From positions 248,001 to 312,000 of the forward strand of contig CAVXCS010000007.1 in NCBI GenBank assembly GCA_963760375.1: a DNA stretch of 64,000 nucleotides, written 5' to 3'. The position numbers were made by a program, and so were the translations under genes. Below, one piece after another: positions 35,221-44,332 of this stretch. The DNA comes from Pelagihabitans sp963760375 (GTDB lineage: Bacteria > Bacteroidota > Bacteroidia > Flavobacteriales > Flavobacteriaceae). Under the pieces are notes generated by a model, which worked only from the letters and a program-made list of their open reading frames with translations, had not been told where the DNA came from and searched no databases. Positions within the stretch are counted from its first letter, which is position 1. Every line of letters begins with the position of its first letter.

Positions 35221-35865
35221 TTAGTCGACCGCATGGTACAGATCGGCCAATCGATATTCCAAAAACTCGATAATGGTCCCCTCGTCTTCACCGTTTACAG
35301 CCATTCTATACACCCGGTCGAAGTTCTCCGCTTTAAAAAATTCAAGGTCTGCCGTGCGCTCCTCGCTGAAGATATTCCAAGACAACAATCCTTCCAGCAT
35401 TTTTCTATGCGCATCGTATCTCCTGTTGATCAGGGCGCGCTTGTTGTTGGTGATCCCGCTTCGAATGGGTTGATCCGCGAGATACTGTTCGTTCCACTTT
35501 TCTTGCTCCGAACGAAGACGGCTATCCGCTTTTTGGGCCTCCGCTATGATTTTGAAATAGGCCCTGGTGACCAAACTGTGGTATTTATCCTTAAACCTCA
35601 GCTCACGGTCGGTGTCCGGCGAAAATGGCCGGGCAAATGCCTCTTTGCCCGAAAGCGTACTGTAGTCTTTTTTTTTGTTGGCCTTTGCATTGGAATTGCT
35701 GGCCATCAAAGAATTTGTCCATGCTTCAGATTTAACGATCTCGGCCCAAACCCTGTCATATTCCCGATCGTACTTCGATTTGGTGGGCGCACAGCCTTCG
35801 ATGCCTGAAAAGAATAGCGCCACCGCACAGGCCTGAACGAAAAATTTGAAAGAATCCTTGGTCAT
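35221..35865 (-). CDS. Hypothetical lipoprotein
   Basis: A 214-aa protein with a lipoprotein-type N-terminus: hydrophobic ACAVALFFSGIEGC with Cys near residue 25 as the probable lipidated residue. The mature part is charged and predicted helical (SKYDREYDRVWAEIV, RFKDKYHSL), with no catalytic motif. I do not recognise the family. It stands alone on the minus strand, 96 bp from the GreA-like gene. The 266 bases upstream of it hold no gene that I can support. Confidence 0.7.
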   Translation of the reverse strand: MTKDSFKFFVQACAVALFFSGIEGCAPTKSKYDREYDRVWAEIVKSEAWTNSLMASNSNAKANKKKDYSTLSGKEAFARPFSPDTDRELRFKDKYHSLVTRAYFKIIAEAQKADSRLRSEQEKWNEQYLADQPIRSGITNNKRALINRRYDAHRKMLEGLLSWNIFSEERTADLEFFKAENFDRVYRMAVNGEDEGTIIEFLEYRLADLYHAVD

Positions 35866-36131
35866 ACATTAACTTCTTTATCCATGGGCACGGCCACCAT
35901 CAATCCTAAAAGTGCATATAGAATGTCCATTCCCTTGGAAAGGGGCACTTATAGCAACATGGTATAATGGGTATGTTCTTCCGTTTTTATACGGAATTTG
36001 AAGGTAAGTCTGAGGGGTAGTACAAACTGTTATTTGGGAGGAACAAGATAAGAAATTATGGGACTGCTGCCTTGTAATAAGGTTCATTGTTCATAAAATC
36101 GGATAAACCTCAATATAGGGTTGGCCCAAGC

Positions 36132-37244
36132 CTAGACCAAGTCGGCCAATTCCTGTCCAACGGCACTGCCGATGGCGATGCCCATCCCGCCCAATCTTAC
36201 CCCGCAAGAGACGTTATCGGATACTTGCTTGACGATGGGTCTTTTTTGATCGCCCATGCCCATGATTCCGCTCCATCGGTGTTCTATTTCAAAAGGGGTG
36301 TTGGGCAAGATCATTTCTTTCAAAATGGTTTCCAATCGGTTTTGGACCAGTGGGGTCTCCCCGAAAACCGTGGTTTCCTCGGCTTTGAAGTCGAGGTTTC
36401 TGCCTCCCCCGAATAAGATGCGATCATCGATATCTCTGAAATAATAATAGCCTTCATCGATATGAAAAGTGCCCCTGATATGCAGTTTTTCGATGGGTTT
36501 GGTGATCAAAACCTGGGCACGGGCCGGTTTTACCGCTTCGTTCACCAACTGGGCTGCAAAACCATTGGTCGCGATCAACAATTTATTCGTGTCGAAGTTG
36601 AATTGGTCAGTTTCAACCGATACGGTGCTTCCGTGGTCTGAAAAGGCCTTCACCGTAATCGAATTCAACAGCACGATTCCCTTTTTGTGAGCCAAATGCA
36701 GGAGGGCGGCCATCATTTGGCCCGTGTTCAGTTGGGCTTCATGATCATTGGTAATGTAGTTGGGCCGAATCTTATGAAAGTGGAAGCTGTTGCCATGGAT
36801 CCTAAAGGCCGCTTCCTTGAATACGGGGCGGAGCAACCCATTGATCATTGCCATGCGTTCGATACATTCCTCATACAACCCCCCTTGTTCGTCGGTAAAT
36901 AGCTCATGTCCGCCAAGTTGCCGAAAGCCGATTTTGCGATCCCCTAAGGTTTTCCTTAACAACGCTATCCCGTTCCATCGCTTCCGGACCAGATCGAAAA
37001 CTTCTTCTGGGGTATGGGCCTGAAGATCGGCCTTGATTTCAGAAATACTGCCAAAACAGGCAAATCCAGCATTTTTAGTGCTTGCCCCCTGAGGCAATAT
37101 GCCCTTTTCCAGGACCATTATCTTGGCTTTGGGGTATCGTGAACGCAGCTGAAGGGCGCAGCTAAGCCCCACAATACCACTGCCCACAATGGTAAAATCG
37201 ATGTTCGATAACCAGGTTTTGTATTCCCAATAGCTCAGGTTCAT
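36132..37244 (-). CDS. FAD-dependent amine/amino-acid oxidoreductase (DAO family)
   Basis: A 370-aa flavoprotein of the DAO family. The FAD dinucleotide motif is FTIVGSGIVGLSCALQL at residues 17-33 with the acidic end VLEKG near 46. The substrate domain continues to a C-terminal GVRLGGMGIAIG motif, where the second FAD contact lies. Family members oxidise glycine, sarcosine, D-amino acids or glycerol-3-phosphate; the substrate here is unknown. It lies 32 bp behind accC on the same strand and is probably the distal gene of that operon. Confidence 0.85.
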   Translation of the reverse strand: MNLSYWEYKTWLSNIDFTIVGSGIVGLSCALQLRSRYPKAKIMVLEKGILPQGASTKNAGFACFGSISEIKADLQAHTPEEVFDLVRKRWNGIALLRKTLGDRKIGFRQLGGHELFTDEQGGLYEECIERMAMINGLLRPVFKEAAFRIHGNSFHFHKIRPNYITNDHEAQLNTGQMMAALLHLAHKKGIVLLNSITVKAFSDHGSTVSVETDQFNFDTNKLLIATNGFAAQLVNEAVKPARAQVLITKPIEKLHIRGTFHIDEGYYYFRDIDDRILFGGGRNLDFKAEETTVFGETPLVQNRLETILKEMILPNTPFEIEHRWSGIMGMGDQKRPIVKQVSDNVSCGVRLGGMGIAIGSAVGQELADLV

Positions 37245-37276
37245 CCCGCGAAAGTAAAAACAAGTTTTGGTGACGG

Positions 37277-38629
37277 CTACTCTTCCGGTTGCGGTTTCAT
37301 CACAAAGTCTTCCATGAATTTGGTCGTATAGTTTCCGGCAAGGTAGTCGGGATGGTCCATCAATTGCCTGTGAAAGGGAATGGTGGTTTTGATGCCCTCT
37401 ATGACAAACTCATCCAGTGCACGCTTCATTTTATTGATGGCCTCTTCCCTGGTCTGGGCCGTGGTGATCAATTTGGCGATCATCGAATCGTAGTTCGGGG
37501 GAATGGAGTAGCCACTGTAAACATGTGTGTCTAGACGTATCCCATGCCCACCCGGGGTATGCAATGTGGTGATCTTTCCCGGTGATGGCCTGAAACCGTT
37601 GTAAGGATCTTCCGCATTGATCCTGCATTCTATGGAATGCAGTTTTGGGTAGTAGTTTTTACCGGAAATGGGAACGCCACCGGCCACCAGAATTTGTTCC
37701 CTGATCAAATCATAATCGATCACTTGTTCGGTGATGGGATGCTCTACTTGGATCCTGGTGTTCATCTCCATAAAATAGAAGTTCCTGTGCTTGTCGACCA
37801 GAAATTCAATGGTTCCCGCCCCTTCGTATTTTATATATTCCGCCGCCTTAACGGCTGCCTTGCCCATATCTTCCCTAAGCTTGTCGGTCATAAAGGGGGA
37901 GGGGGTTTCTTCCGTCAATTTTTGGTGCCTGCGTTGAATGGAGCAGTCTCTTTCCGAAAGGTGACAGGCTTTGCCATATTGATCGCCTACCACTTGGATT
38001 TCGATATGACGGGGTTCCTCGATCAGTTTTTCCATATACATGGCCCCATTGCCAAAGGCTGCTTTTGCTTCCTGAACCGCACTGTTGAACAGTTCTTCCA
38101 TCTTTTCCTCTTTGAAAACGGCCCGCATCCCTTTGCCACCGCCTCCGGCAGTCGCTTTGATCATCACCGGGTAGCCCATCTTTTTAGCGGTTTTTTTGGC
38201 ATCTTCCACATCTTTTAACAGCCCATCAGAACCCGGAACGGTTGGGACACCGGCCTTCTTCATGGTCGCTTTTGCCGTGGCCTTGTCGCCCATTTTGTCG
38301 ATTTGTTCGCCGGAGGCACCGATGAATTTGATCTGGTGCTCGGCACAGATTCTTGAAAATTTGGAATTCTCCGATAAGAACCCGTAACCGGGGTGAATGG
38401 CATCGGCATTGGTGATTTCCGCGGCAGCGATGATGTTGGGTATCTTCAAGTATGATTCACTGCTTGGCGGGGGGCCTATACATACCGCTTCGTCAGCAAA
38501 GCGAACGTGGAGACTTTCCTTATCGGCCGTGGAATAAACCGCAACGGTTTTGATCCCCATCTCTTTACAGGTCCTGATCACACGTAATGCGATCTCGCCC
38601 CTGTTTGCTATCAATATTTTTTTGAACAT
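37277..38629 (-). CDS. accC: Acetyl-CoA carboxylase, biotin carboxylase subunit
   Basis: A 450-aa biotin carboxylase that uses ATP and bicarbonate to carboxylate biotin on AccB. It opens MFKKILIANRGEIALRVIRT; the ATP-grasp glycine loop KATAGGGGKGMR is near 160, with ERDCSIQRRHQK near 230 and FMEMNTRIQVEHPITE near 288. The length is normal. I chose ATG 38629; an upstream frame adds 12 residues without similarity. It follows accB by 80 bp and precedes the DAO-type oxidoreductase. Confidence 0.96.
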   Translation of the reverse strand: MFKKILIANRGEIALRVIRTCKEMGIKTVAVYSTADKESLHVRFADEAVCIGPPPSSESYLKIPNIIAAAEITNADAIHPGYGFLSENSKFSRICAEHQIKFIGASGEQIDKMGDKATAKATMKKAGVPTVPGSDGLLKDVEDAKKTAKKMGYPVMIKATAGGGGKGMRAVFKEEKMEELFNSAVQEAKAAFGNGAMYMEKLIEEPRHIEIQVVGDQYGKACHLSERDCSIQRRHQKLTEETPSPFMTDKLREDMGKAAVKAAEYIKYEGAGTIEFLVDKHRNFYFMEMNTRIQVEHPITEQVIDYDLIREQILVAGGVPISGKNYYPKLHSIECRINAEDPYNGFRPSPGKITTLHTPGGHGIRLDTHVYSGYSIPPNYDSMIAKLITTAQTREEAINKMKRALDEFVIEGIKTTIPFHRQLMDHPDYLAGNYTTKFMEDFVMKPQPEE

Positions 38630-38709
38630 GCCTATTGAAAATTTAAAAATCTGACCACATGGCATTCCGCTTTACACGGAGGGCAACCTTAGTGATTTGA
38701 ATTTTATGG

Positions 38710-39198
38710 TTATGATGGATCTACCAAAAACAGCGGTTGGTCGAATTCTACCGGAGAAGAATCATCGACCAATATTTTTACGATTTTACCCGAAATCTCG
38801 GATTCGATGTCGTTGAACAATTTCATCGCTTCGATAACGCATAGCACGTCTCCTTTGCCAATGTTGTCTCCCACCTCAACAAAGGATGGTTTATCGGGGG
38901 AAGGCTTTCTATAGAAAGTGCCGATGATGGGCGACTTGATGGTGATGTATTTGCCGTCATCATCTGCTGGGGCTTTGGTCGATTGACTTCCTGCTGCCAC
39001 TGGCGTCTCAGTTGGGGGAGCTGCCATTTGGGTAGGCTGCTGTGCCATGGGAATCTGTTGCACGTAGGTGGTTTCGCGCCCACTGCCCAATGCCCCAGTA
39101 CGGATCGAAATCTTGAGGTCCTTCATTTCAAGCTTCACTTCCGTGGCACCCGATTTGGCTACGAATTTGATCAGGTTTTGAATGTCTTTGATATCCAT
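38710..39198 (-). CDS. accB: Acetyl-CoA carboxylase biotin carboxyl carrier protein
   Basis: A 162-aa BCCP. The N-terminal domain (residues 1-45) is followed by a Gln/Pro/Ala-rich linker at about 46-82 and the biotinyl domain. The modified lysine is Lys126 in CVIEAMKLFND. The subunit carries CO2 from AccC to the carboxyltransferase in the first step of fatty-acid synthesis. It is 25 bp behind fabH. Confidence 0.96.
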   Translation of the reverse strand: MDIKDIQNLIKFVAKSGATEVKLEMKDLKISIRTGALGSGRETTYVQQIPMAQQPTQMAAPPTETPVAAGSQSTKAPADDDGKYITIKSPIIGTFYRKPSPDKPSFVEVGDNIGKGDVLCVIEAMKLFNDIESEISGKIVKILVDDSSPVEFDQPLFLVDPS

Positions 39199-39223
39199 GT
39201 AAATTAATTTTGGTTAGCGATCT

Positions 39224-40222
39224 TTATTTTGTGTATGCCCATTTCAAATAAATGGCGCCCCAGGTGAAGCCACCACCGAAGGCCGCAAATACGATGTTGT
39301 CTCCCTTTTTGAGTTGTTTTTCATAGTCGGCCAGCAACAAGGGCAGGGTGGCAGAGGTCGTATTTCCATAATACTGTATGTTCATCATGACCTTGGAATG
39401 ATCGAGTCCCATGCGGTTCGCCGTGGCATCGATGATGCGCTTATTCGCCTGGTGCGGCACCAGCCAAGCCACGTCTTCATGGTTGAGTTGGTTGCGCTCC
39501 ATGATATATGCAGCAGCATCGGCCATATTGCTGACCGCAAATTTGAACACCGATTTTCCATCTTGATAGATGTAATGTTTTCTGTTCTTGACGGTTTCCA
39601 AAGTTGCCGGCAGCAGAGACCCGCCAGCATCCATATTCAAAAAATTCCGGCCTACCCCATCCGATCTTAGGAACTCGTTCTGAAACCCAAGGCCTTCATT
39701 GTTAGGTTCAAATAAAACGGCCCCTGCACCATCCCCGAAGATGATACAGGTGGTGCGGTCGGTATAATCAACGATCGACGACATTTTATCGGCTCCGATG
39801 AGCAATACTTTTCGATACCTCCCCGATTCGATATAACTGGCAGCGGTCGATATTCCGAACAAAAAACTGGAACAGGCCGCCAGCAGATCATACCCAAATG
39901 CATTGGTTGCCCCTATTTCGGTCGCGACAAATGCCGCGGTGGAAGCTACCAGGGTATCCGGGGTTACGGTGGCCACGATGACCAAGTCTATTTCTTTAGG
40001 GTCGATGTTCCCCTTTTTGAGAAGTTCCTTGGCTGCCTTGATGGCCATGTACGATGTTCCTTCCCCTTCTTCCGGTTTTAAGATCCGTCGTTCTTTGATG
40101 CCAGTGCGGGTGGTAATCCATTCATCATTTGTCTCAACCATCGCTTCCAACATTTTGTTGGTAAGCACAAAGTTTGGTACATAAGCCCCTACAGCGGTAA
40201 TGGCAGCAGTTAATTTACCCAT
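39224..40222 (-). CDS. fabH: 3-oxoacyl-ACP synthase III (KAS III)
   Basis: A 332-aa condensing enzyme starting fatty-acid chains from acyl-CoA and malonyl-ACP. The Cys-His-Asn triad is visible: Cys117 (LLAACSSF), His near 257 (WLVPHQANKR) and Asn near 287 (YYGNTTSATLP). The length is normal. It leads the fabH-accB-accC transcription unit; the 278-base region upstream contains the rpmF terminator and presumably the fabH promoter. Confidence 0.95.
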   Translation of the reverse strand: MGKLTAAITAVGAYVPNFVLTNKMLEAMVETNDEWITTRTGIKERRILKPEEGEGTSYMAIKAAKELLKKGNIDPKEIDLVIVATVTPDTLVASTAAFVATEIGATNAFGYDLLAACSSFLFGISTAASYIESGRYRKVLLIGADKMSSIVDYTDRTTCIIFGDGAGAVLFEPNNEGLGFQNEFLRSDGVGRNFLNMDAGGSLLPATLETVKNRKHYIYQDGKSVFKFAVSNMADAAAYIMERNQLNHEDVAWLVPHQANKRIIDATANRMGLDHSKVMMNIQYYGNTTSATLPLLLADYEKQLKKGDNIVFAAFGGGFTWGAIYLKWAYTK

Positions 40223-40445
40223 TCCAATGAATTGATTTGTGTCGAAAAAGCAACAAAAACACCACTAAATTGTTGAAAAATAGTGATTTTTAATGACTTT
40301 TTGACGATAAACAGTGTTTTTAAGCGGGCTTTTGGATCGAGATCGGAACTGCTGACGGTATCATACATCGCTACCTCCCTCGATCGTCCGAGTTTTTCAA
40401 AAGTGGTTTTCGGCCCATTGGGTCGGTTTCCGCCCCAACAATGCA

Positions 40446-40477
40446 CAAAAAAGCCCCCAACTGTAACATTGGGAGCT
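40446..40477 (-). terminator. Rho-independent terminator after rpmF
   Basis: On the minus strand AGCTCCCAA pairs with TTGGGGGCT (one G-U) around an 8-base loop, followed by TTTTTT. It lies about 25 bases behind the rpmF stop and cuts rpmF off from fabH. Confidence 0.8.
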
Positions 40478-40500
40478 CCACTTTTTAAAATACCCCGGGG

Positions 40501-40698
40501 CTAAGCCTCGGCAGTTTCAGTTTTATCGATAAGGATTTGACCTTTATAGTAAAGTTTGCCCTCATGCCAATGTGCCCGGTGGAACAAATGCATTTCGCCC
40601 GTTGTCGGGTCGGTGGCCAAGGTAGGGGCAACCGCTTTGTAGTGGGTTCGTCTTTTATCCCTTCTCGTTTTCGATATTTTTCTCTTAGGATGTGCCAT
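40501..40698 (-). CDS. rpmF: 50S ribosomal protein L32
   Basis: A 65-aa L32. It begins MAHPKRKISKTRRDKRRTHY, the family signature, and continues CxxC-less (TLATDPTTGEMHLFHRAHW), so it is the zinc-free form. It is 7 bp downstream of the DUF177 gene, a classical rpmF-yceD pairing, and ends before a terminator. Confidence 0.97.
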   Translation of the reverse strand: MAHPKRKISKTRRDKRRTHYKAVAPTLATDPTTGEMHLFHRAHWHEGKLYYKGQILIDKTETAEA

Positions 40699-40705
40699 TG
40701 ATCAC

Positions 40706-41236
40706 TTATTTATCCGTTTTAAACTTTTTTAATGCGTCCCATCTCGGGTCGTTTTCTGTTTTATGCTCCTGTGTTTCTTTTGGTTGAAGTGCCTTCAGTT
40801 TATCAAGGGCCTCCGATTTTAGGGTGCCATCCAATACCCCGGGATGGGTGCGTTTCTGCGGCACCGCCAATACCAACATCTCGTAGAGGTATTGGGCTAT
40901 ATTGATCTGGTGTTCCCCGTGGGGAATGATCAACAATTCATCATCCTCGTCATTATAGGTCTCCCCGAATTTTACGACCAGTTCCATGGTCGTGGCAATC
41001 GGTTGGTCAAAGGGTTCGTTGGTGACATCACAGTCGACATTGACGGTTCCCTTCGCCGCGAACTCCAATTCAAGCATTGTGCTGGTTTTGTTCAGTACAA
41101 CGTTTACCATGATATGGCATGACCTAAATTCATCGTAACCAAAAGATTCAAAGAACTCGTTTTCAATTACGTATTCAAACTGGTGTTTTCCTAGCTTCAA
41201 TCCTGAGAAAGGAATGAGATATTCCTTATTCTTCAT
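40706..41236 (-). CDS. DUF177 (YceD-like) protein
   Basis: A 176-aa protein of the YceD/DUF177 family, whose gene accompanies rpmF across bacteria; a role in 23S rRNA or ribosome maturation has been suggested. It starts MKNKEYLIPFSGLKLGKHQF and includes VDCDVTNEPFDQP, where the family usually keeps a Cys-containing strand. I chose ATG 41236; an earlier start at 41269 would add 11 residues. It is 7 bp before rpmF and 149 bp behind pdxA. Confidence 0.85.
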   Translation of the reverse strand: MKNKEYLIPFSGLKLGKHQFEYVIENEFFESFGYDEFRSCHIMVNVVLNKTSTMLELEFAAKGTVNVDCDVTNEPFDQPIATTMELVVKFGETYNDEDDELLIIPHGEHQINIAQYLYEMLVLAVPQKRTHPGVLDGTLKSEALDKLKALQPKETQEHKTENDPRWDALKKFKTDK

Positions 41237-41340
41237 CCTTAACGACACTGGTTCAACGTAAATGACCATCTAAAAGATGGGGTGCAAAGATAATATTATT
41301 TTGCTAAAAGCCAATTCTTATCAAGAAATAAACGAATGTT

Positions 41341-41377
41341 TGCCCAGTCTCCCTTTAAGGGGGAAAATACCTGGGCA
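41341..41377. other. Hairpin in the pdxA-DUF177 gap
   Basis: Outer arms TGCCCAG / CTGGGCA enclose a second stem of CTCCCTT / AAGGGGG type. On the plus strand it is followed by AAAAAA, and on the minus strand there is no T run, so it is not a clear terminator for pdxA. It could be a leader structure or an mRNA processing site. Confidence 0.35.
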
Positions 41378-41385
41378 AAAAAGGT

Positions 41386-42432
41386 CTAACGCCGCATTTT
41401 CTGCTTCTGCATCGCATTCTCGCTCAGGTCCTGAAATTCCCTGCGATTCTTAAAAATTTGAAGGGCCGTATAAACAGCTTCTTTAAAGGAGCTGTAATCG
41501 GCAATCCCTTTGCCCGCAATTTCATAAGCCGTCCCATGATCCGGGGAGGTACGTACCTTCGTGAGGCCCGCCGTAAAATTCACCCCTTTTCCAAACGACA
41601 GGGTTTTAAAGGGAATTAGGCCCTGATCGTGATAGGCGGCCAATACGGCATCAAAATCCGAATAGGCATGGGAACCAAAAAATCCATCTGCAGAATAGGG
41701 CCCGAAGACCAGGTGTCCGGCATCAGACATTTCCCGGATCACCGGTTTCATGATTTCCTCATCTTCCTGCCCGATCACACCATGGTCGCCACTGTGCGGA
41801 TTGATGCCCAAAATCGCAATTTTGGGGCGTCTTATCCCAAAATCCATCATCAATGACTTCTCCATGGTCCTCACTTTGGTGCGGATCAAAATGGGATTGA
41901 TGGCAGCGGGGGCATCCTTAAGGGGCAGATGATCGGTGAGCAGCCCCACTTTAAGTTCGTCACTTACCATGAACATGAGGCTTTCTCCCCCAAGTTCCTG
42001 GGCGAGGTAATCGGTATGGCCCGCGAATTTGAAATCCTCGGCCTGTATGTTGTTCTTGTTGATAGGGGCAGTGACCAAGACATCGATATCCCCGTTCTTC
42101 AGGGCGGCGACCGCCGATTTTAGGGATTGTAAGGCATATTCGCCCGCTTCCTTGGTTTCCTTTCCGAAGGCCACTTCCGGCACTTCCTTCCATACGTTCA
42201 GCACGTTGATCTTTCCTTCGAGGGCATCCGAAGCTTCGCTGATGCCATGATAGTTGATTTCTATGCCGAGCTCGGTCTTTTGAAAGGAAATGGTTTTGTT
42301 GGAAGCAAAGAAGATCGGGGTACAAAATTCGAGCATGCGGGTGTCCTCAAAAGTCTTCAGGGCGACTTCACAGCCTATCCCATTAAGGTCTCCCACCGAT
42401 ATGCCCAACTTTATTTTCTCATTCTCGTCCAT
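41386..42432 (-). CDS. pdxA: 4-hydroxythreonine-4-phosphate dehydrogenase
   Basis: A 348-aa PdxA, the NAD-dependent dehydrogenase/decarboxylase of pyridoxal phosphate synthesis. It opens IKLGISVGDLNGIGCEVALK; metal-binding histidines are seen in FAGHTDYLA, LTDHLPL and AAYHDQGLIPFK, with GINPHSGDHG near residue 210. The length is slightly above the E. coli enzyme. It is divergent from ribE across 58 bp and probably heads the pdxA-DUF177-rpmF run. Confidence 0.95.
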   Translation of the reverse strand: MDENEKIKLGISVGDLNGIGCEVALKTFEDTRMLEFCTPIFFASNKTISFQKTELGIEINYHGISEASDALEGKINVLNVWKEVPEVAFGKETKEAGEYALQSLKSAVAALKNGDIDVLVTAPINKNNIQAEDFKFAGHTDYLAQELGGESLMFMVSDELKVGLLTDHLPLKDAPAAINPILIRTKVRTMEKSLMMDFGIRRPKIAILGINPHSGDHGVIGQEDEEIMKPVIREMSDAGHLVFGPYSADGFFGSHAYSDFDAVLAAYHDQGLIPFKTLSFGKGVNFTAGLTKVRTSPDHGTAYEIAGKGIADYSSFKEAVYTALQIFKNRREFQDLSENAMQKQKMRR

Positions 42433-42440
42433 TATATCTT

Positions 42441-42448
42441 TACCTTTG
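42441..42448 (+). promoter_or_regulatory. -7 promoter box of ribE
   Basis: TACCTTTG, an exact TAnnTTTG match, lies 42 bases upstream of the ribE start in the divergent pdxA-ribE region. No FMN riboswitch is visible in such a short leader. Confidence 0.45.
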
Positions 42449-42490
42449 TGTCCACAATTTCAGCACAAAACTACTTAAATTATACGGAAG

Positions 42491-43084
42491 ATGTTTACGG
42501 GAATTATTGAAACTTTGGGCACGGTAGGGAAACTTGAAAAAGAGGGAAGCAATCTTCACATCACGGTAAAATCGCCATTGGCCAGGGAATTGAAAATCGA
42601 TCAAAGCGTGGCCCACAACGGGGTCTGCCTTACCGTAGTGGATGTTACGGATGACCGCTATAAGGTCACCGCAATTGATGAGACCTTACAAAAATCCAAT
42701 TTGGGCCAACTAAAGATCGGCGATCCGGTGAATCTGGAGCGGGCCATGGTTTTGGGCAGTCGTCTTGATGGGCACCTTGTGCAGGGCCATGTCGACCGAA
42801 CCGGGGTCTGTGCCGGGATCGAACTGAAAGACGGAAGCTGGATATTTTCTTTTTCCTATGCTCCGTCCCCCGATCATCTTACCATTGAAAAGGGCTCGAT
42901 CACCATTGACGGTACGAGTTTGACGGTGATCGATTCGGGGATCGATACCTTTAGCGTGGCCATCATTCCCTACACCTACGAACACACACGGTTCAAATCG
43001 TACCGGGTGGGCAGTACCGTAAACCTTGAATTCGATATGATCGGGAAATATGTGGCCAAACTCCTTTCGGCACGCCAATTATAA
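42491..43084 (+). CDS. ribE: Riboflavin synthase, alpha subunit
   Basis: A 197-aa riboflavin synthase that dismutates two 6,7-dimethyl-8-ribityllumazines. The start MFTGIIETLG is diagnostic, and the two lumazine-binding repeats show SVAHNGVCLTV near 43 and SITIDGTSLTVI near 140, with GHLVQGHVD between. The gene is complete and stands alone, divergent from pdxA and convergent with the amidoligase operon. Confidence 0.95.
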   Translation: MFTGIIETLGTVGKLEKEGSNLHITVKSPLARELKIDQSVAHNGVCLTVVDVTDDRYKVTAIDETLQKSNLGQLKIGDPVNLERAMVLGSRLDGHLVQGHVDRTGVCAGIELKDGSWIFSFSYAPSPDHLTIEKGSITIDGTSLTVIDSGIDTFSVAIIPYTYEHTRFKSYRVGSTVNLEFDMIGKYVAKLLSARQL

Positions 43085-43135
43085 GGTCGTTGGACTATTG
43101 AAACTCGAATTGGCCCTTTGGCAGTAGGGGCTGGC

Positions 43136-44332
43136 TTACTCCTCAAAAAAACTGATGGAAGAACCGATCCAGGTATCTTGGGTCAAATGCGACACGTTGA
43201 TCAGGTCGCCTTTGCCCATCCGAGTCAGGTTGATGATGGGCTTCAACCGGTTTTCTGCGGTATTCCATGCATACAGAATGCGCAGTTCCACTTTTGAATT
43301 TTTTTCGGTATTGGTCTTGATCAATGGGGCATAGACCACTTTGCGCTGCAACAGATAATTTTGTTTGTCCTTGATCTGTGCGATGGTCTCCATGGTAGGG
43401 TGCAGGTCGATTCCCTTGCCCGCAAATGAGAACAGCGGCTTCATCACATAATCGTGCAGATCGATGCCTTCGGGGTAGTCGTTCAAATAATAGGACGGCG
43501 GAATGGCCTTGTGCCGCAGCATGGGCATAATACATTTTGAAATGATAAAAAACCAATCGGGATGGGTGATCCACTCCACTTCCACATCATCGAAAAGGTT
43601 AAAATCGGTCTTTAAATTTTCGATCCGCTGCAGCTCATCGAAAATTACCCTGTTGTAAATCCGGGTGATCGGGGTCTTTTTTCCATTTTTTTCGTAAAAA
43701 AGGTTTCGTCCTTCCTTAATTACCTTGGTCAGACAAACCACCTCTATGCCGAGGGCCTTTCTGGTGGCCCAAAAATCGATCCGGGTCTTCTGCTTTTCAG
43801 GAAACAACTCGAGCAGGATTACATTTTCAGGATTTTCCTTGCCGACAATCACCTTTCTCACTTCCTCCAAATAGCGCTTCTCATCCAGCCCATCAAGATA
43901 ATACTGAAATCCTTTTTTGGGGATGTTCGGGTAATTTTTAAGAAATGTCCTGCCCAAAAAGGGCTGGTAGAACATTAAGGATGGAAAAGCTTGAAGTTCA
44001 ATAAGTTGTGGGCCTATTCCGCCTTTTCCATCATCACAGAGTCCAAAATCGATCGCCAAAAAATGGGGGTTGCCCAAGGGGTTGGGTGATTGCAGATGCT
44101 TAGGGGTGAACCGTTGTCTCAGGGCTTCGAAATCCAAGGCGTTGATCTGTTCCAGAATGGCGTCACAAGCCTCAAAGACTTTTTGCTTTATCGCTTTATC
44201 GATAAAGACCGGCGTTTCCGAAATGCGGAAGGCACAAGGTTCCCCAAAGGTATCGGCCACCTCTTTTTGAAGGTTTTCATAATAGGCCTCCTTGAAATCG
44301 CGGTTAAAGGCTTCCCTGATGCTCGGAATCAT
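43136..44332 (-). CDS. ATP-grasp-type protein of the amidoligase operon
   Basis: A 398-aa protein of unknown substrate. Its C-terminal half has ATP-grasp features: HDYVMKPLFSFAGKGIDL (phosphate-loop Lys and Gly-rich turn near residue 300), LLQRKVVYAP near 335 as the adenine-contact strand, then KVELRILYAW and INLTRMGKGDLINVSH, where the metal and carboxylate ligands usually lie. The N-terminal half opens SIREAFNRDFKE and contains GPQLIELQAFPSL. ATP-grasp enzymes activate a carboxylate and join it to an amine. Its ATG overlaps the stop of the amidotransferase gene by 4 bases, and it is the last gene of the operon. Confidence 0.7.
   Translation of the reverse strand: MIPSIREAFNRDFKEAYYENLQKEVADTFGEPCAFRISETPVFIDKAIKQKVFEACDAILEQINALDFEALRQRFTPKHLQSPNPLGNPHFLAIDFGLCDDGKGGIGPQLIELQAFPSLMFYQPFLGRTFLKNYPNIPKKGFQYYLDGLDEKRYLEEVRKVIVGKENPENVILLELFPEKQKTRIDFWATRKALGIEVVCLTKVIKEGRNLFYEKNGKKTPITRIYNRVIFDELQRIENLKTDFNLFDDVEVEWITHPDWFFIISKCIMPMLRHKAIPPSYYLNDYPEGIDLHDYVMKPLFSFAGKGIDLHPTMETIAQIKDKQNYLLQRKVVYAPLIKTNTEKNSKVELRILYAWNTAENRLKPIINLTRMGKGDLINVSHLTQDTWIGSSISFFEE

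Noticed and set aside
42433..42490. Possible FMN riboswitch before ribE.
   Set aside because: The leader is under 60 bases and lacks the conserved RFN elements.
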